Shown: one piece after another, positions 9,302 to 17,656 of the stretch | Layout: every line of letters begins with the position of its first letter | Position numbering within the stretch: the first letter of the stretch is position 1 | Assembly (NCBI GenBank): GCA_964494505.1 | Contig: CAZBRO010000003.1 | Coordinates: forward strand, 62,001-126,000 | Origin: CAIYRG01 sp964494505 | Lineage (GTDB): Bacteria > Pseudomonadota > Alphaproteobacteria > Micropepsales > Micropepsaceae | DNA length: 64,000 nt | Direction of reading: 5' to 3' | Made by a program: the position numbers and the translations under genes | The notes under the pieces: generated by a model | Databases searched by the model: none | Told to the model about the DNA's origin: nothing | Seen by the model: the letters and a program-made list of their open reading frames with translations, nothing else

Positions 9302-10276
9302 ATGGCCCCGTCTCTGATCCTTGCCATTCCGTCCAAGGGCCGCCTGCAGGAACAGGTGACGCATTATCTGGGCGATGCGGGGCTTGCGCTGAAGCAGGTG
9401 ACCGGCGCGCGCGATTACCGCGCCACGATTGCCGGCGAGCCCGACATCGACGTGAAGCTGATGTCGTCGGGGGAAATCGCCAATGCGCTCGGTGCCGGCG
9501 AAATTCATTTCGGCATCACCGGCGAAGATCTGATCCGCGAATCGATTCCGGACGCCGACACCAAAGTCGCGCTGCTGCAGCCTCTGGGCATCGGTTACGC
9601 CGATGTGGTGGTGGCAGTGCCGCGCGCCTGGATCGATGTGGTCAGCATGGCCGACCTCGACGATGTGTGCACGGCGTTCCATGCGCGTCATCACCGCCGC
9701 GTGCGCGTGGCGACGAAATATCTGTCGCTGACCCGCAATTTCTTCGCCGCGCACGGCATCGCCGATTACCGCATCGTCGAAAGTCTCGGCGCCACGGAAG
9801 GCGCGCCCGCTGCGGGGCTCGCCGAAGCCATCGTCGATATCACGACGACGGGGGCGACGCTCGCTGCCAACGACCTGAAGGTGCTTGAAGACGGCGTCAT
9901 CCTGAAGAGTCAGGCGCAGCTTGCGGCCTCCTTGCGCGCGGACTGGAACAAAGGCGCACTCGCCGCGGCCGAACGCCTGACCGCGCGCATCTCCGCGCGT
10001 GAGCTTGCGCGCAATTCCTATCTCCTGCGCGCGCAGATCGGGCGCGGCCGCGAAGCGGTGCTGGCTGCGCTGGCGAAGGTCGGCTGCACACTCCTGTCCG
10101 AGCCCGCGAAGGGCAGCGGCAACCATGTGATCCTGTGCCGGCGTGAGCGGCTCTCCGATGCGCTTTCCGCGCTGCGCGCGCATGGCGTAAAGGGCGCGGT
10201 CGCGGCCGAGCCGGTGGATTACGTCTTCGGCGAAGTGAACCCGCTGCTGCAACGGCTGCAAACCGCGCTGAGATAA
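9302..10276 (+). CDS. hisG: ATP phosphoribosyltransferase (catalytic subunit)
   Basis: 324 residues from the ATG at 9302. It condenses ATP and PRPP in the first committed step of histidine synthesis. Visible family features are the N-terminal AIPSKGRLQ, the stretch FGITGEDLI, and the PRPP-binding motif VDITTTGATLAANDLKVLE. HisZ-dependent short HisG is usually about 205-230 residues, so this one has roughly 95 extra C-terminal residues after the catalytic core (from about ARNSYLLRAQIGRG). That tail does not look to me like the classical allosteric HisG_C domain. HisG proteins of this length with HisZ occur in some alphaproteobacteria. Last gene of the hisSZG unit. Confidence 0.94.
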   Translation: MAPSLILAIPSKGRLQEQVTHYLGDAGLALKQVTGARDYRATIAGEPDIDVKLMSSGEIANALGAGEIHFGITGEDLIRESIPDADTKVALLQPLGIGYADVVVAVPRAWIDVVSMADLDDVCTAFHARHHRRVRVATKYLSLTRNFFAAHGIADYRIVESLGATEGAPAAGLAEAIVDITTTGATLAANDLKVLEDGVILKSQAQLAASLRADWNKGALAAAERLTARISARELARNSYLLRAQIGRGREAVLAALAKVGCTLLSEPAKGSGNHVILCRRERLSDALSALRAHGVKGAVAAEPVDYVFGEVNPLLQRLQTALR

Positions 10277-10280
10277 TGCG

Positions 10281-10350
10281 CCCCCTCCGTCGCTACGCGA
10301 CACCTCCCCCGCGTGCGGGGGAGGAAAGTTGCGAAGCAAGGCGGAAGGGG
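10281..10350. repeat. Palindromic intergenic repeat, family 1 (CCTCCCCCG...CGGGGGAGG)
   Basis: A compound dyad between convergent hisG and the small membrane gene. The inner hairpin is CCTCCCCCGC-GT-GCGGGGGAGG and the outer arms are CCCCTCCG and CGGAAGGGG. The same core occurs at 23032, 28073, 45752 (three tandem copies) and 48871. It probably also ends transcription from both sides. Confidence 0.85.
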
Positions 10351-10352
10351 AC

Positions 10353-10508
10353 TCAATCCGCCTTCTTGTGCTCGATCGAGAGGCCGTTTCCGTTGAGTTG
10401 GATGTTCACGCCGCTCGTCTTTTCGCGCTCGTGCTGAAGCTCCACCCCGAGCACGGCCACCGCAATCGCCAGCGCACCGACGACCGCGTAAATCAGGTTC
10501 CTGCTCAT
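10353..10508 (-). CDS. Small single-pass membrane protein, dps partner
   Basis: 51 residues starting at the ATG at 10508: one transmembrane helix at about residues 4-22 (LIYAVVGALAIAVAVLGVEL), then a short charged tail with NIQLNGNGLSIEHKKAD. The start lies 7 bases after the dps stop and has GAGG just upstream, so it is almost certainly cotranscribed with dps. I do not know its function. The tail should face the periplasm or cytoplasm depending on topology, which I cannot decide. Its reading frame is supported by the clean membrane helix and by its position. Confidence 0.65.
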   Translation of the reverse strand: MSRNLIYAVVGALAIAVAVLGVELQHEREKTSGVNIQLNGNGLSIEHKKAD

Positions 10509-10515
10509 GCGCGCC

Positions 10516-11058
10516 TCAATGGCCGCTCTCGTCCGCCGTCCGGCTCGCCTCGAACAGGAACCAGTTCCGCCTCTCCGCGCCGTCGATGAACGTCTCCAGC
10601 ATGGAGGCCGTCGCGACGTCGTTGTGATCGTCGGCAATCTTGTGCGCCTCGCGCATGCTCGCCATCATGGTTTTGTTGTCGTTCATCAGCTCGCGCAGCA
10701 TGTCGCGCGGGGTGACGAAATCCTGCTCGTTGTCTGAAATGCGCTGCAGCTTGCCGATCTGGGCGATGGAGCGGATCGTCACGCCGCCGATCTTGCGCAC
10801 GCGCTCGGCCAGTTCGTCCGCCGTCGCGAAGATCGCGTCGGCCTGTTCGTCGAACAGCAGATGATAATCGCGGAAATGCGGGCCGCTGACGTGCCAGTGG
10901 AAGTTCTTGGTCTTGATATAGACCGTATAGGTATCGGCCAGGAGGCCGTTCAGCGCCTCGGACACCGCCGTCATCGCGTCGTGGGAAAGATCGGTCGGTG
11001 TATCCAGACGCGCCGCGGCCTTGTTGTTGCGGCTCACGAATTTGCTGATTTTCGCCAT
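10516..11058 (-). CDS. dps: Dps-family DNA starvation / ferritin-like protein
   Basis: 180 residues from the ATG at 11058, with GAGGG 5-6 bases upstream. The ferroxidase signature NFHWHVSGPHFRDYHLLFDE (H-x-W-x-V-x-G-x-x-F-x(3)-H-x(2)-F-x-E) lies at about residues 52-71. Dps proteins form 12-mers that bind DNA, oxidise Fe(II) with peroxide and store iron, protecting DNA in stationary phase. A lysine/arginine-rich N-terminal tail (MAKISKFVSRNNKAAAR) fits DNA binding. Followed closely by a 51-residue membrane protein. I see no clear OxyR or Fur site upstream. Confidence 0.93.
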   Translation of the reverse strand: MAKISKFVSRNNKAAARLDTPTDLSHDAMTAVSEALNGLLADTYTVYIKTKNFHWHVSGPHFRDYHLLFDEQADAIFATADELAERVRKIGGVTIRSIAQIGKLQRISDNEQDFVTPRDMLRELMNDNKTMMASMREAHKIADDHNDVATASMLETFIDGAERRNWFLFEASRTADESGH

Positions 11059-11154
11059 GGTGCCCTCGCAGGAAAATGGGATAGGGCCAGCCCGGCCGGC
11101 CCCCTGAGAAAGGGAAACGCGCGTCCGCGCCGCCGGTTGCGGTCCCGCCCGGTC

Positions 11155-11189
11155 AAAACAAAAGCGGCCCGGAACGCCCGAGCCGCTTT
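11155..11189 (-). terminator. Rho-independent terminator of the molybdenum hydroxylase operon
   Basis: Read on the minus strand: AAAGCGGC stem, GC-rich interior with one G-U pair, GCCGCTTTT and then a GTTTT run, just after the stop at 11208. Confidence 0.75.
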
Positions 11190-11207
11190 CGCCAAGGATG
11201 AAGACGC

Positions 11208-13484
11208 CTAAACCGTCGAGGTTCTGATCCGCTCCGGTGTCAGCGGAGCGCGGCGAATGCGCGTGCCCGTGGCCTCGAAGATCGCGTTGTTGATGGCGGC
11301 GGCCAGCGGACGCATGGTCGCTTCGCCGGCTCCCGTCGAAATCGCCTCCGGATGGTTCAGGAGCACGATGTCGATCGTTGGCGGCGCTTCCGTGATGTCC
11401 ACGATGGGATAGGTCAGCCAGTCGACGCTTCGGACACTTCTGCGATCGAACTGCACTTCTTCGTGGATCGAGCGCGACAGGCCCTGCACCACATTGCCTT
11501 CGATAACGCGGCGTAGCGCGGCGGGGTTCACGATGCAGCCGCAATCGTGGGCAACCGTCACGCGCGGCACGCGCAGCGCGCCCGTCTTGGTGTTGATCTC
11601 CACATCGGCGACGATGGCGACGATGGTGTTGGTACGCTGCGTGTAAGCAATGCCGCGCCCGGTCACGATATCGCCCTTCCTGGTGCGGCGCGCGCCGGCC
11701 TTGCCGGGCTTCCATCCGGCCTTTTGGGCCACCGCCTGAATGGCCTCCCGGTCGCGCTTCTCGGTGATGTATTTCAGCCGGAAGTCCACCGGGTCGGCGC
11801 CGGCCGCGAACGCCACTTCGTCGATGAAGGATTCATGGGCGAAGGTGATCTGGGGTCCCAGCGGATCGCGCATATGCGAGGTGCGCAAGGGCGAGGGGCC
11901 GGGCAGTATCGCGGCGATGGTTTCCCACGCCATGCGCTTGTTCTCGAAATTATAGGCGTTGTCCGGCAGGTTGAAGGCGGCCGTGCGCGCGCCCTTATGG
12001 CCGAGCAGCATGCCGGCCAGCGTGTCGCCGGGATCGGACTCGGTGGAGTTGGTTTCCAGCCGCGAGAAGCCCTTCGACACGAAGTCGATGGCAAGCACAT
12101 TGCCGTGCTCGTCCAGCGCGGCGCGGCCCTTGTGCACCGAAGCCGGCGCTTTCGGGTCCCAGCCATGGCCCTCGAAACGCATGTATTGCACGCGCACCGG
12201 CTTGCCCACGAGCTGCGACATGACGGCCGCATCCATCGTCACGTCGCCCGCATCGTTGCGGCCATAGGAGCCCGGACCGGTCACCCAGATGGCGCGCACC
12301 TTTTCGACCGGAACGCCGAGGCAGCCCGCGACGCCTTCGGCCGCGAAATGCGGCTTCTGCGTGCCGGTCCATACCGTCGTGGTGCCGTCCGGCTTCACGT
12401 CGGCGACGGCGCAGCCCGGCCCCATGCTGGCATGGGACTGGAACGGCCACTCATATTCGACCTCGACCACTTTCGCGGCCTTGGCGAAGGCGCCGTCGAG
12501 ATCGCCCTTCTTCTGTTCATCGGATTTCGTGACCGCCGCTTTGCGGATGTAGTCGTAAAGCTGCGCCTGATCCGGAAATGCGTCGCCTGCTTGCGACCAT
12601 TCCACCCTCAGGGCCTGCGAGGCCTTGATGGCATCCCATTCCCGCGGCGCCACCACGCCGATGAAGTCGCCTTTGCGCACGACCTTCGCGCCCGGAATGC
12701 CGGCGATGGAGGATTCGTCCACGGAGACCACGGACGCGCCCGCGACCGCCGGGCGGATCATGCGGCCGTGCAGCATTCCCTCGATACGGATGTCCTGCAC
12801 CCAGGGGCTGGTGCCGAACACCTTGCCCTGAACGTCGAAGCGCGGCGGCGAGGTGCCGACGACTTTGTAGTCCTTGTACGATTTCGGCTTGGCCTGCGAG
12901 GTCAGCGCCAGCGGGTTGCCATACTGCTTGTTCCAGCCGATCTGCGAATGGAAATAGCCCCCGCCGATGATGTCGGCATAGCTGATCTTCTTCGCGTCAT
13001 CGCCCTTCACGGAGACGACGCCGTCGGAAACGGTGAGGCTGTCCGCAGGCACGCCGAGCTTCTCGGCCGCACGTGCGACCAGAACGCGGCGCGCTTCCGC
13101 GCCGGCCTGCCGCAGCGCCGCACCCGCAAAGCGCACGCCCGTGCTGCCCGATGCGCCGCCCTGATTGACCGTGCGCGCGGTGTCGCCCTGGACAACCTGG
13201 ACGTTCTTCAGCGGCACATCCATTTCTTCGGCCACGATCATGGCCATGGCGAGGTCGGTCCCCTGGCCGCCGTCGATCTTGCCGAAATAGACCGTCACGT
13301 GACCGTCCCGCGAAATCGAAACCCAGGAATCGAGCTCGGTCGGCAGCAGCGGAGGCCTGCCGTCGGCGCCCGTGGCGGCCGCGAAAACCTGCCCCACATC
13401 GGCGACCGAGAAGGCCACCACCAGCGCGCCGGTCGATTGCAGCAGATTGCGGCGTGACAGCGAAAGATCGGTGTTCGCGTTCAT
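11208..13484 (-). CDS. Molybdenum hydroxylase large subunit, isoquinoline 1-oxidoreductase beta-like
   Basis: 758 residues from the ATG at 13484 (GGGAG about 8 bases upstream). The N-terminus is a twin-arginine signal (SRRNLLQSTGALVVAFSV), so it is exported folded. Motifs of the xanthine oxidase family follow: WVSISRDGHVTVYFGKIDGGQG, the middle segment GPGSYGRNDAGDVTMDA, and near the C-terminus STGAGEATMRPLAAAI, where the GxGE glutamate is the base in hydroxylation by the Mo-cofactor. It lacks FAD and Fe-S domains, which is normal for the beta subunit. The partner 2Fe-2S subunit is encoded 11 bases upstream. Substrate is probably a nitrogen heterocycle or aldehyde and cannot be fixed here. 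Confidence 0.88.
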   Translation of the reverse strand: MNANTDLSLSRRNLLQSTGALVVAFSVADVGQVFAAATGADGRPPLLPTELDSWVSISRDGHVTVYFGKIDGGQGTDLAMAMIVAEEMDVPLKNVQVVQGDTARTVNQGGASGSTGVRFAGAALRQAGAEARRVLVARAAEKLGVPADSLTVSDGVVSVKGDDAKKISYADIIGGGYFHSQIGWNKQYGNPLALTSQAKPKSYKDYKVVGTSPPRFDVQGKVFGTSPWVQDIRIEGMLHGRMIRPAVAGASVVSVDESSIAGIPGAKVVRKGDFIGVVAPREWDAIKASQALRVEWSQAGDAFPDQAQLYDYIRKAAVTKSDEQKKGDLDGAFAKAAKVVEVEYEWPFQSHASMGPGCAVADVKPDGTTTVWTGTQKPHFAAEGVAGCLGVPVEKVRAIWVTGPGSYGRNDAGDVTMDAAVMSQLVGKPVRVQYMRFEGHGWDPKAPASVHKGRAALDEHGNVLAIDFVSKGFSRLETNSTESDPGDTLAGMLLGHKGARTAAFNLPDNAYNFENKRMAWETIAAILPGPSPLRTSHMRDPLGPQITFAHESFIDEVAFAAGADPVDFRLKYITEKRDREAIQAVAQKAGWKPGKAGARRTRKGDIVTGRGIAYTQRTNTIVAIVADVEINTKTGALRVPRVTVAHDCGCIVNPAALRRVIEGNVVQGLSRSIHEEVQFDRRSVRSVDWLTYPIVDITEAPPTIDIVLLNHPEAISTGAGEATMRPLAAAINNAIFEATGTRIRRAPLTPERIRTSTV

Positions 13485-13495
13485 GGTTATCTCCC

Positions 13496-13963
13496 TCACG
13501 CCATCTTGTCCGCGGCGCGTTTCACCGCGCGCACGATCGCCGTGTGTGTGCCGCAACGGCATTTCAAACCGGTCAGCGCCTGGCGAATTTCCGCATCGCT
13601 CGGCTTCTTGTTCTTGTTCAGGAAGGCCGCCGCCGTCATCACCCAGCCGTTCAGGCAGTAACCGCACTGCACGACCTGTTCCTCGATATAGGCCGCCTGC
13701 AGCGGATGGGGCTTGTCCGGGGTGCCGAGGCCCTGGAGCGTGACGATCTCGTGGCCCGCCGCCTTAGCGATAGGCGTGACGCAGGAGCGCGTCGCCTCGC
13801 CGTCGACATGCACCGTGCAGGCGCCGCATTGCGACAGCCCGCAGCCGAAATGCGGGTTGGAGAGTCCAATGTTGTCTCTCAGCGCATACAGCAGCGGCAT
13901 GTCCGGGTCCGCCTCGACCGCATGGTCGGTTCCATTGACCCGGAGGGTGAATTTTTCAGCCAT
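13496..13963 (-). CDS. 2Fe-2S subunit of molybdenum hydroxylase, isoquinoline 1-oxidoreductase alpha-like
   Basis: 155 residues. The N-terminal ferredoxin domain has the first cluster motif GCGLSQCGACTVHVDG and a further Cys at RSC (C-x4-C-x2-C-x(n)-C). The C-terminal helical domain has the second cluster motif QCGYCLNGWV and KCRCGTH (C-x2-C-x(n)-C-x-C). It passes electrons from the Mo-pterin of the large subunit to an external acceptor, normally a cytochrome. It has no signal peptide; partner export with the Tat-bearing large subunit is the usual model. First gene of the two-gene operon. Confidence 0.92.
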   Translation of the reverse strand: MAEKFTLRVNGTDHAVEADPDMPLLYALRDNIGLSNPHFGCGLSQCGACTVHVDGEATRSCVTPIAKAAGHEIVTLQGLGTPDKPHPLQAAYIEEQVVQCGYCLNGWVMTAAAFLNKNKKPSDAEIRQALTGLKCRCGTHTAIVRAVKRAADKMA

Positions 13964-14159
13964 GGGACATCCTTCTCTTGGTCTCTTTGGCGAAAGAAAC
14001 GGGACGCGGGGGACGAGCCCCTAACGTGCCTCGGCTTCTAACATAAGGGCGGCCCGTCTGTCGCGGGTCGGTTCCGCCCGACGGGCCCGTGGGGGATCAT
14101 TTGGAGATAAAGTGGAGGTAACATTTCAGGCAAGGAGCCAGGGTCGAGGAGCTTTCCGG

Positions 14160-14345
14160 ATGAGCGCGAGGGAGGGCCATCTTTCCTTCGAGGAATATGA
14201 ACGCATGGCGCGCGAACTCGAGGCCATGGCCGCGTCCGTTCGGCAACACCCTGAAATGAACCATCATTTTGCCGAACGGCTGGAGCTTCTCGCCAAGCAG
14301 ATTCGGGAAGACCAGATTCGGACCTATTCGCGCATGAAGCCATAG
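14160..14345 (+). CDS. Small soluble helical protein of unknown function
   Basis: 61 residues from the ATG at 14160, preferred over an in-frame GTG at 14112 because AGGAG sits 9 bases upstream. The protein (MSAREGHLSFEEYERMAREL...) is a charged, likely two-helix protein with no cysteines and no signal. I do not recognise it. It stands alone between a divergent operon and a secreted protein gene. The good Shine-Dalgarno and balanced composition support it as real. Confidence 0.55.
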   Translation: MSAREGHLSFEEYERMARELEAMAASVRQHPEMNHHFAERLELLAKQIREDQIRTYSRMKP

Positions 14346-14452
14346 CCCGTCTGGGGTATCGAGCCGGGACAGCGCCAACCGCCTTGTGGTACGATTCTCA
14401 TGGGATGGGTGATATCTGCCGCGATATAGCGGTCACGCGCATGGAGACAGCA

Positions 14453-14803
14453 ATGAACATTCTCAAGTCCCTTGGCTGCTCGATTCTCATGGGTTCGGCT
14501 GTGATGCTGTCTGCCGCGGCGCCGGTACAGGCGCAAAGCGACGCGCCGGGAAATTCCGTCTGCCTTCCGGTGACGCAGATCCTGAGCACACAGGCGATCG
14601 ACCGGCATACGATCCTCTATCGCATGCGCGACGGAACCGTGTGGCGCAACACGCTGGTTACCGATTGCCCGAGCCTCGTCGCCTTCAGCGCGGGCGGATT
14701 CAGTCAGGTGAGCCACAACGATTACATCTGCGCCAATTCGCAGCAGATCAGAACGCAGACCGGCAATGTGTGCCGTTTGGGTCCGTTCACGCGGGCGAAC
14801 TGA
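14453..14803 (+). CDS. Small exported cysteine-containing protein, DUF6491-like
   Basis: 116 residues from the ATG at 14453 (GGAG 6-7 bases upstream; an in-frame ATG also lies at 14441). Signal peptide MNILKSLGCSILMGSAVMLSAAAPVQA. The mature part has four cysteines (NSVCLPVTQI, TDCPSLV, YICANSQQ, NVCRLGPF) and a central stretch LYRMRDGTVWRNTL. This arrangement resembles the small periplasmic DUF6491 family, a tentative match by pattern. The cysteines probably form two disulfides. It is followed by a strong terminator. Confidence 0.65.
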   Translation: MNILKSLGCSILMGSAVMLSAAAPVQAQSDAPGNSVCLPVTQILSTQAIDRHTILYRMRDGTVWRNTLVTDCPSLVAFSAGGFSQVSHNDYICANSQQIRTQTGNVCRLGPFTRAN

Positions 14804-14830
14804 TCTAACTTGCGCAAAAGCTGACCTAAG

Positions 14831-14866
14831 GAAAAGGGGCCGGAAATCATCCGGCCCCTTTTTCAT
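14831..14866. terminator. Bidirectional rho-independent terminator
   Basis: Ten-base stem AAGGGGCCGG / CCGGCCCCTT around AAATCAT, with T-run after it and A-run before it, between convergent genes ending at 14803 and 14884. Confidence 0.92.
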
Positions 14867-14883
14867 GCGTAAATGAAACTCGG

Positions 14884-15681
14884 CTAGCGAGCGCTCGCCA
14901 GGACTTCCATGTTGAGTGTCTGGCTATGTTCGGCGCGGCAGTTCATCTCGATATTGGTGACGTTCCGGCGGCTCCCCGGCAGATCGAAGCTCGTCACCCG
15001 GTCCTCGCGCAGAACGCGATCATGGTCGATATTCAGACTGACGCGCTCTCCGTCCGCGAAGCGAACCCTGACGCTATCGCACCGCGCATCGTCGTTGGTT
15101 GGGCGAAGGGCAATCGTCGTCCCGGCGGGGCCGCGCGAGCCGAAGCTCAATTCGCCTTCTCCGCGGCCGTTCATTTGGGCGCTGCCCAGCGTCATCCAGC
15201 CCGAGGTATCGACCTGTCCGGTGACATAGCCCCGATCGCGGTCGCCGAATATCCGCGACCAGTTGCGATCCCAGTCGGGGCTCCGGCGCCACTCGGCCAT
15301 GTAGCGGCCGACATCGGCGGCGATCTCGACGCGCGCCCCGCCGCGCTCCGCGGAGCGGCAGTCGAAGCTGAGCCGCCGAATCAGGCGGGCGTTGCCCGGC
15401 AGGTCGACGGTCACATCGCGGCCGCGTTCGAGAGCGCCGTGGAAGACGCTCGCCCTTTGGCCATCATAGAATTCCGCCGTCACGTCGCGGCAATTCACAT
15501 CGGAATTTTGTGCGCGCAGCGCCAAGGCTTCGACGCGGCCGCCGAAATTGCCGTATTGCACATCGTTGTTGCCGCGAAAGGTGAAGTCGACAGTGCCGAT
15601 GCGGTCCCACGCCGCAAATGCCGGCACGGCCATTCCGGTCAACAGCACCGCAGCGGTTGCCGCAAGACGGATGCATTTCAT
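14884..15681 (-). CDS. Exported protein with an internal duplication, unknown function
   Basis: 265 residues from the ATG at 15681 (GGGAG 8 bases upstream). Signal peptide MKCIRLAATAAVLLTGMAVPAFA. The mature protein contains two copies of a roughly 95-residue beta-rich unit, about residues 28-125 and 165-263. Shared features are C-x2-V near the middle, then FYDGQR or FADGER, then a charged stretch, then V[DT]xFDLPG or VDLPG followed by R-x(4-5)-F/M-x-C-R. Each unit has a paired Cys. I do not know the family. Periplasmic location is expected. It is monocistronic as far as the spacing shows. Confidence 0.7.
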   Translation of the reverse strand: MKCIRLAATAAVLLTGMAVPAFAAWDRIGTVDFTFRGNNDVQYGNFGGRVEALALRAQNSDVNCRDVTAEFYDGQRASVFHGALERGRDVTVDLPGNARLIRRLSFDCRSAERGGARVEIAADVGRYMAEWRRSPDWDRNWSRIFGDRDRGYVTGQVDTSGWMTLGSAQMNGRGEGELSFGSRGPAGTTIALRPTNDDARCDSVRVRFADGERVSLNIDHDRVLREDRVTSFDLPGSRRNVTNIEMNCRAEHSQTLNMEVLASAR

Positions 15682-15932
15682 AGCGTATCTCCCTGTTTCA
15701 TCCCTAGAGGGTGGCGGCGCGAGCCATGCTAAATGTCCGAAGCCGCGCGCTCGCCCTTGGCGAGGTAACGGACCGCGTGGGGCTTGGTTCCCGGATTCGA
15801 AGGGCGCGCGAATAAAATCCTTGTACGGATGAATGAACGGCAAAGGCCCCGTTCATCGTCGGTTCATCCCCCTCACCAAAATCCACGGCATCTGCTAGGA
15901 TGGATTCCTTCGCGCGTTGCTCGGGGGATGGA

Positions 15933-16595
15933 ATGCGTCCAAAGGCCTCTTTTGCGGTATTGCTGTTGGGCTTTGCCCTGGCCGGGGCGCCAGTGTCGCA
16001 GGCCGCCTACTACGAGGACCCGCGCGATATCGACGTGACGGGCCCCTATACGCAGCCCGGAACCGGCATGGTGTTCCCGGAAAGCTTGCGCGATTTCAAG
16101 CGCATCGACGTGATCAGCTACAATTCCGAACGCACCGACGAGAGCGCGACCTATCTTCTCGAAAGGGATGGCGAGCCGCAGATCGCGATCACGGTCTATG
16201 TCTATCCTGTGCCGGCCGACATCGGATCGGCGCTGGCGCAGGCCCTGCCGCAGAGCGACCTCCTCGGGACCTGGTACATGATCGGCCAGCAGCTGTTCGA
16301 TGACGAAGAGCAGTCCATCGTCGAAGTGCACAGGGGCGCCCAATTGGTCGATGGCGGCGATACCTCCTATGTCCAGCGCGGCGTCACCTACCCTGGCGCC
16401 TTCAGCAATTTCCGCTTTCAGGAGGATTTTTTCGGCACCGTTGAGACGGTAGACTCAGCCCTCTATCTGTTTCCCATGGTCGGGGGAAAGTGGATGATCA
16501 AGTACCGCATCACCTACCCTGACAGCATCGACGGAGAAGGCCCGGCCACTGCGTTCATTCACGCGCTGCCCTGGACCATACGCGGACTGAAATAG
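15933..16595 (+). CDS. Exported protein of unknown function
   Basis: 220 residues from the ATG at 15933, chosen because GGGGGA lies upstream and the signal peptide MRPKASFAVLLLGFALAGAP...A begins there; an in-frame ATG at 15900 would add 11 residues. The mature protein has no cysteines and contains VFPESLRDFKRIDVISYN, a YLLERDGEPQIAITVYVYP beta strand pair and a final IKYRITYPDS segment, suggesting a beta-sandwich that senses or binds something in the periplasm. Not recognised. The next gene begins 23 bases downstream, so an operon with the substrate-binding-like protein is possible. Confidence 0.65.
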   Translation: MRPKASFAVLLLGFALAGAPVSQAAYYEDPRDIDVTGPYTQPGTGMVFPESLRDFKRIDVISYNSERTDESATYLLERDGEPQIAITVYVYPVPADIGSALAQALPQSDLLGTWYMIGQQLFDDEEQSIVEVHRGAQLVDGGDTSYVQRGVTYPGAFSNFRFQEDFFGTVETVDSALYLFPMVGGKWMIKYRITYPDSIDGEGPATAFIHALPWTIRGLK

Positions 16596-16618
16596 ACAAA
16601 GTGAACGGGACGATGACG

Positions 16619-17581
16619 ATGACGACACGACGCGATGTTCTGAAGACCCTTGCGGCAGCGGGCGCTTCCTTGCCGCTCTCGCGAGTCGCGAATGCGGCTC
16701 CCGCTGCGGGTGCCCGCAAGTTCGGGACCATGATGGGCGATTATCCGCACACGCACGCGCTCCATACGGGCGCTGTGAAGTCCTCCACCGTCGCCCTCGA
16801 CATGGCGCCCGTCGCGGTGCCCGCGACCGCTTTCGCCCGCACGGTGGCGATGGAGTTCGACGTCTCCGAGCTCTCGCTCATCACCTTTCTTCAGGCCAAG
16901 ACCGCCGGGCGCAAGCTGGTGCTGCTGCCGGCCGTCAATCTCAGCCGCTTCCAGCATCCCTTCCTGATGTACGATTCCAAACGTGGGCAGATGAAGCCCA
17001 AGGACCTGGAAGGCGCGCGCGTCGGGGTGCGCCTCTACACGGCCACCACGCCCTCCTGGCTGCGCGGCATTCTGGCTGACGATTACGGCGTCGATGTCAG
17101 CAAGATCAAATGGTTCGCCTGGCAAAAGCCGAACGTGCCCGAATGGCGCGATCCGCCCAACGTCACCATGATCCCGATGCAGGATTTGAAGGAGATGCTG
17201 TTCAAGGGTGAGGTCGATGCCATCCAGGCCGATCCGATAGACGATCCGCGCATCAAGACCGTGATCCCCAATCCCGAAGCCGCAGCCAGGGAGTGGCAGA
17301 AGAAGCACGGCGGCGCGATCCAGATCAATCACATGGTGGTGGTGAAGGAAGACCTGACCCGTTCCGATCCCGCCGCGGTGCGCGAAGTCTGGCGCATGAT
17401 GCGCGACTCCAAGGCGGCCGCGAAGGAGAAACCGGCGGACGCCGCTTTCACCCCGTTCGGGCTCGAAGCCAACCGGCACAATGTGGAGATCGTGATCGAT
17501 TACGCTTTCCGCACCGGCATGGTCCCGCGCCGTTTCTCGGTCGATGAATTGTTCAACGACGTCACGGCGAACCTCGCTTAA
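16619..17581 (+). CDS. 4,5-dihydroxyphthalate decarboxylase-like / periplasmic-binding-fold protein
   Basis: 320 residues from the ATG at 16619 (GGGA 8 bases upstream; GTG 16601 and ATG 16613 are alternatives). A twin-arginine signal (TTRRDVLKTLAAAGASLPLSR) indicates Tat export. The body matches the family that includes 4,5-dihydroxyphthalate decarboxylase, which has a NitT/TauT-type binding-protein fold: GDYPHTHALHTGAV, FDVSELSLITFLQA, PKDLEGARVGVRLYTATTPS and WLRGILADDYGVDV. Enzymes of this family are cytosolic, so a Tat signal points instead to an exported ligand-binding protein or an exported lyase. No phthalate-pathway gene is adjacent. Confidence 0.7.
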   Translation: MTTRRDVLKTLAAAGASLPLSRVANAAPAAGARKFGTMMGDYPHTHALHTGAVKSSTVALDMAPVAVPATAFARTVAMEFDVSELSLITFLQAKTAGRKLVLLPAVNLSRFQHPFLMYDSKRGQMKPKDLEGARVGVRLYTATTPSWLRGILADDYGVDVSKIKWFAWQKPNVPEWRDPPNVTMIPMQDLKEMLFKGEVDAIQADPIDDPRIKTVIPNPEAAAREWQKKHGGAIQINHMVVVKEDLTRSDPAAVREVWRMMRDSKAAAKEKPADAAFTPFGLEANRHNVEIVIDYAFRTGMVPRRFSVDELFNDVTANLA

Positions 17582-17588
17582 CCCTGTT

Positions 17589-17602
17589 TTGATCTGGATC
17601 AA
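17589..17602 (+). promoter_or_regulatory. FNR/FixK/Anr-type box
   Basis: Perfect TTGAT-N4-ATCAA palindrome (TTGATCTGGATCAA), the consensus of Crp/Fnr-family oxygen regulators. Its centre is about 61 bases before the start codon of the four-cysteine small protein at 17657, a spacing compatible with an activator site at about -41.5 and a 20-base leader. Confidence 0.75.
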
Positions 17603-17656
17603 GACGCAAAGCCCCTGCCCGGCGCATGAAGCGACTGCAGCAGGAGAGGTTGCATC

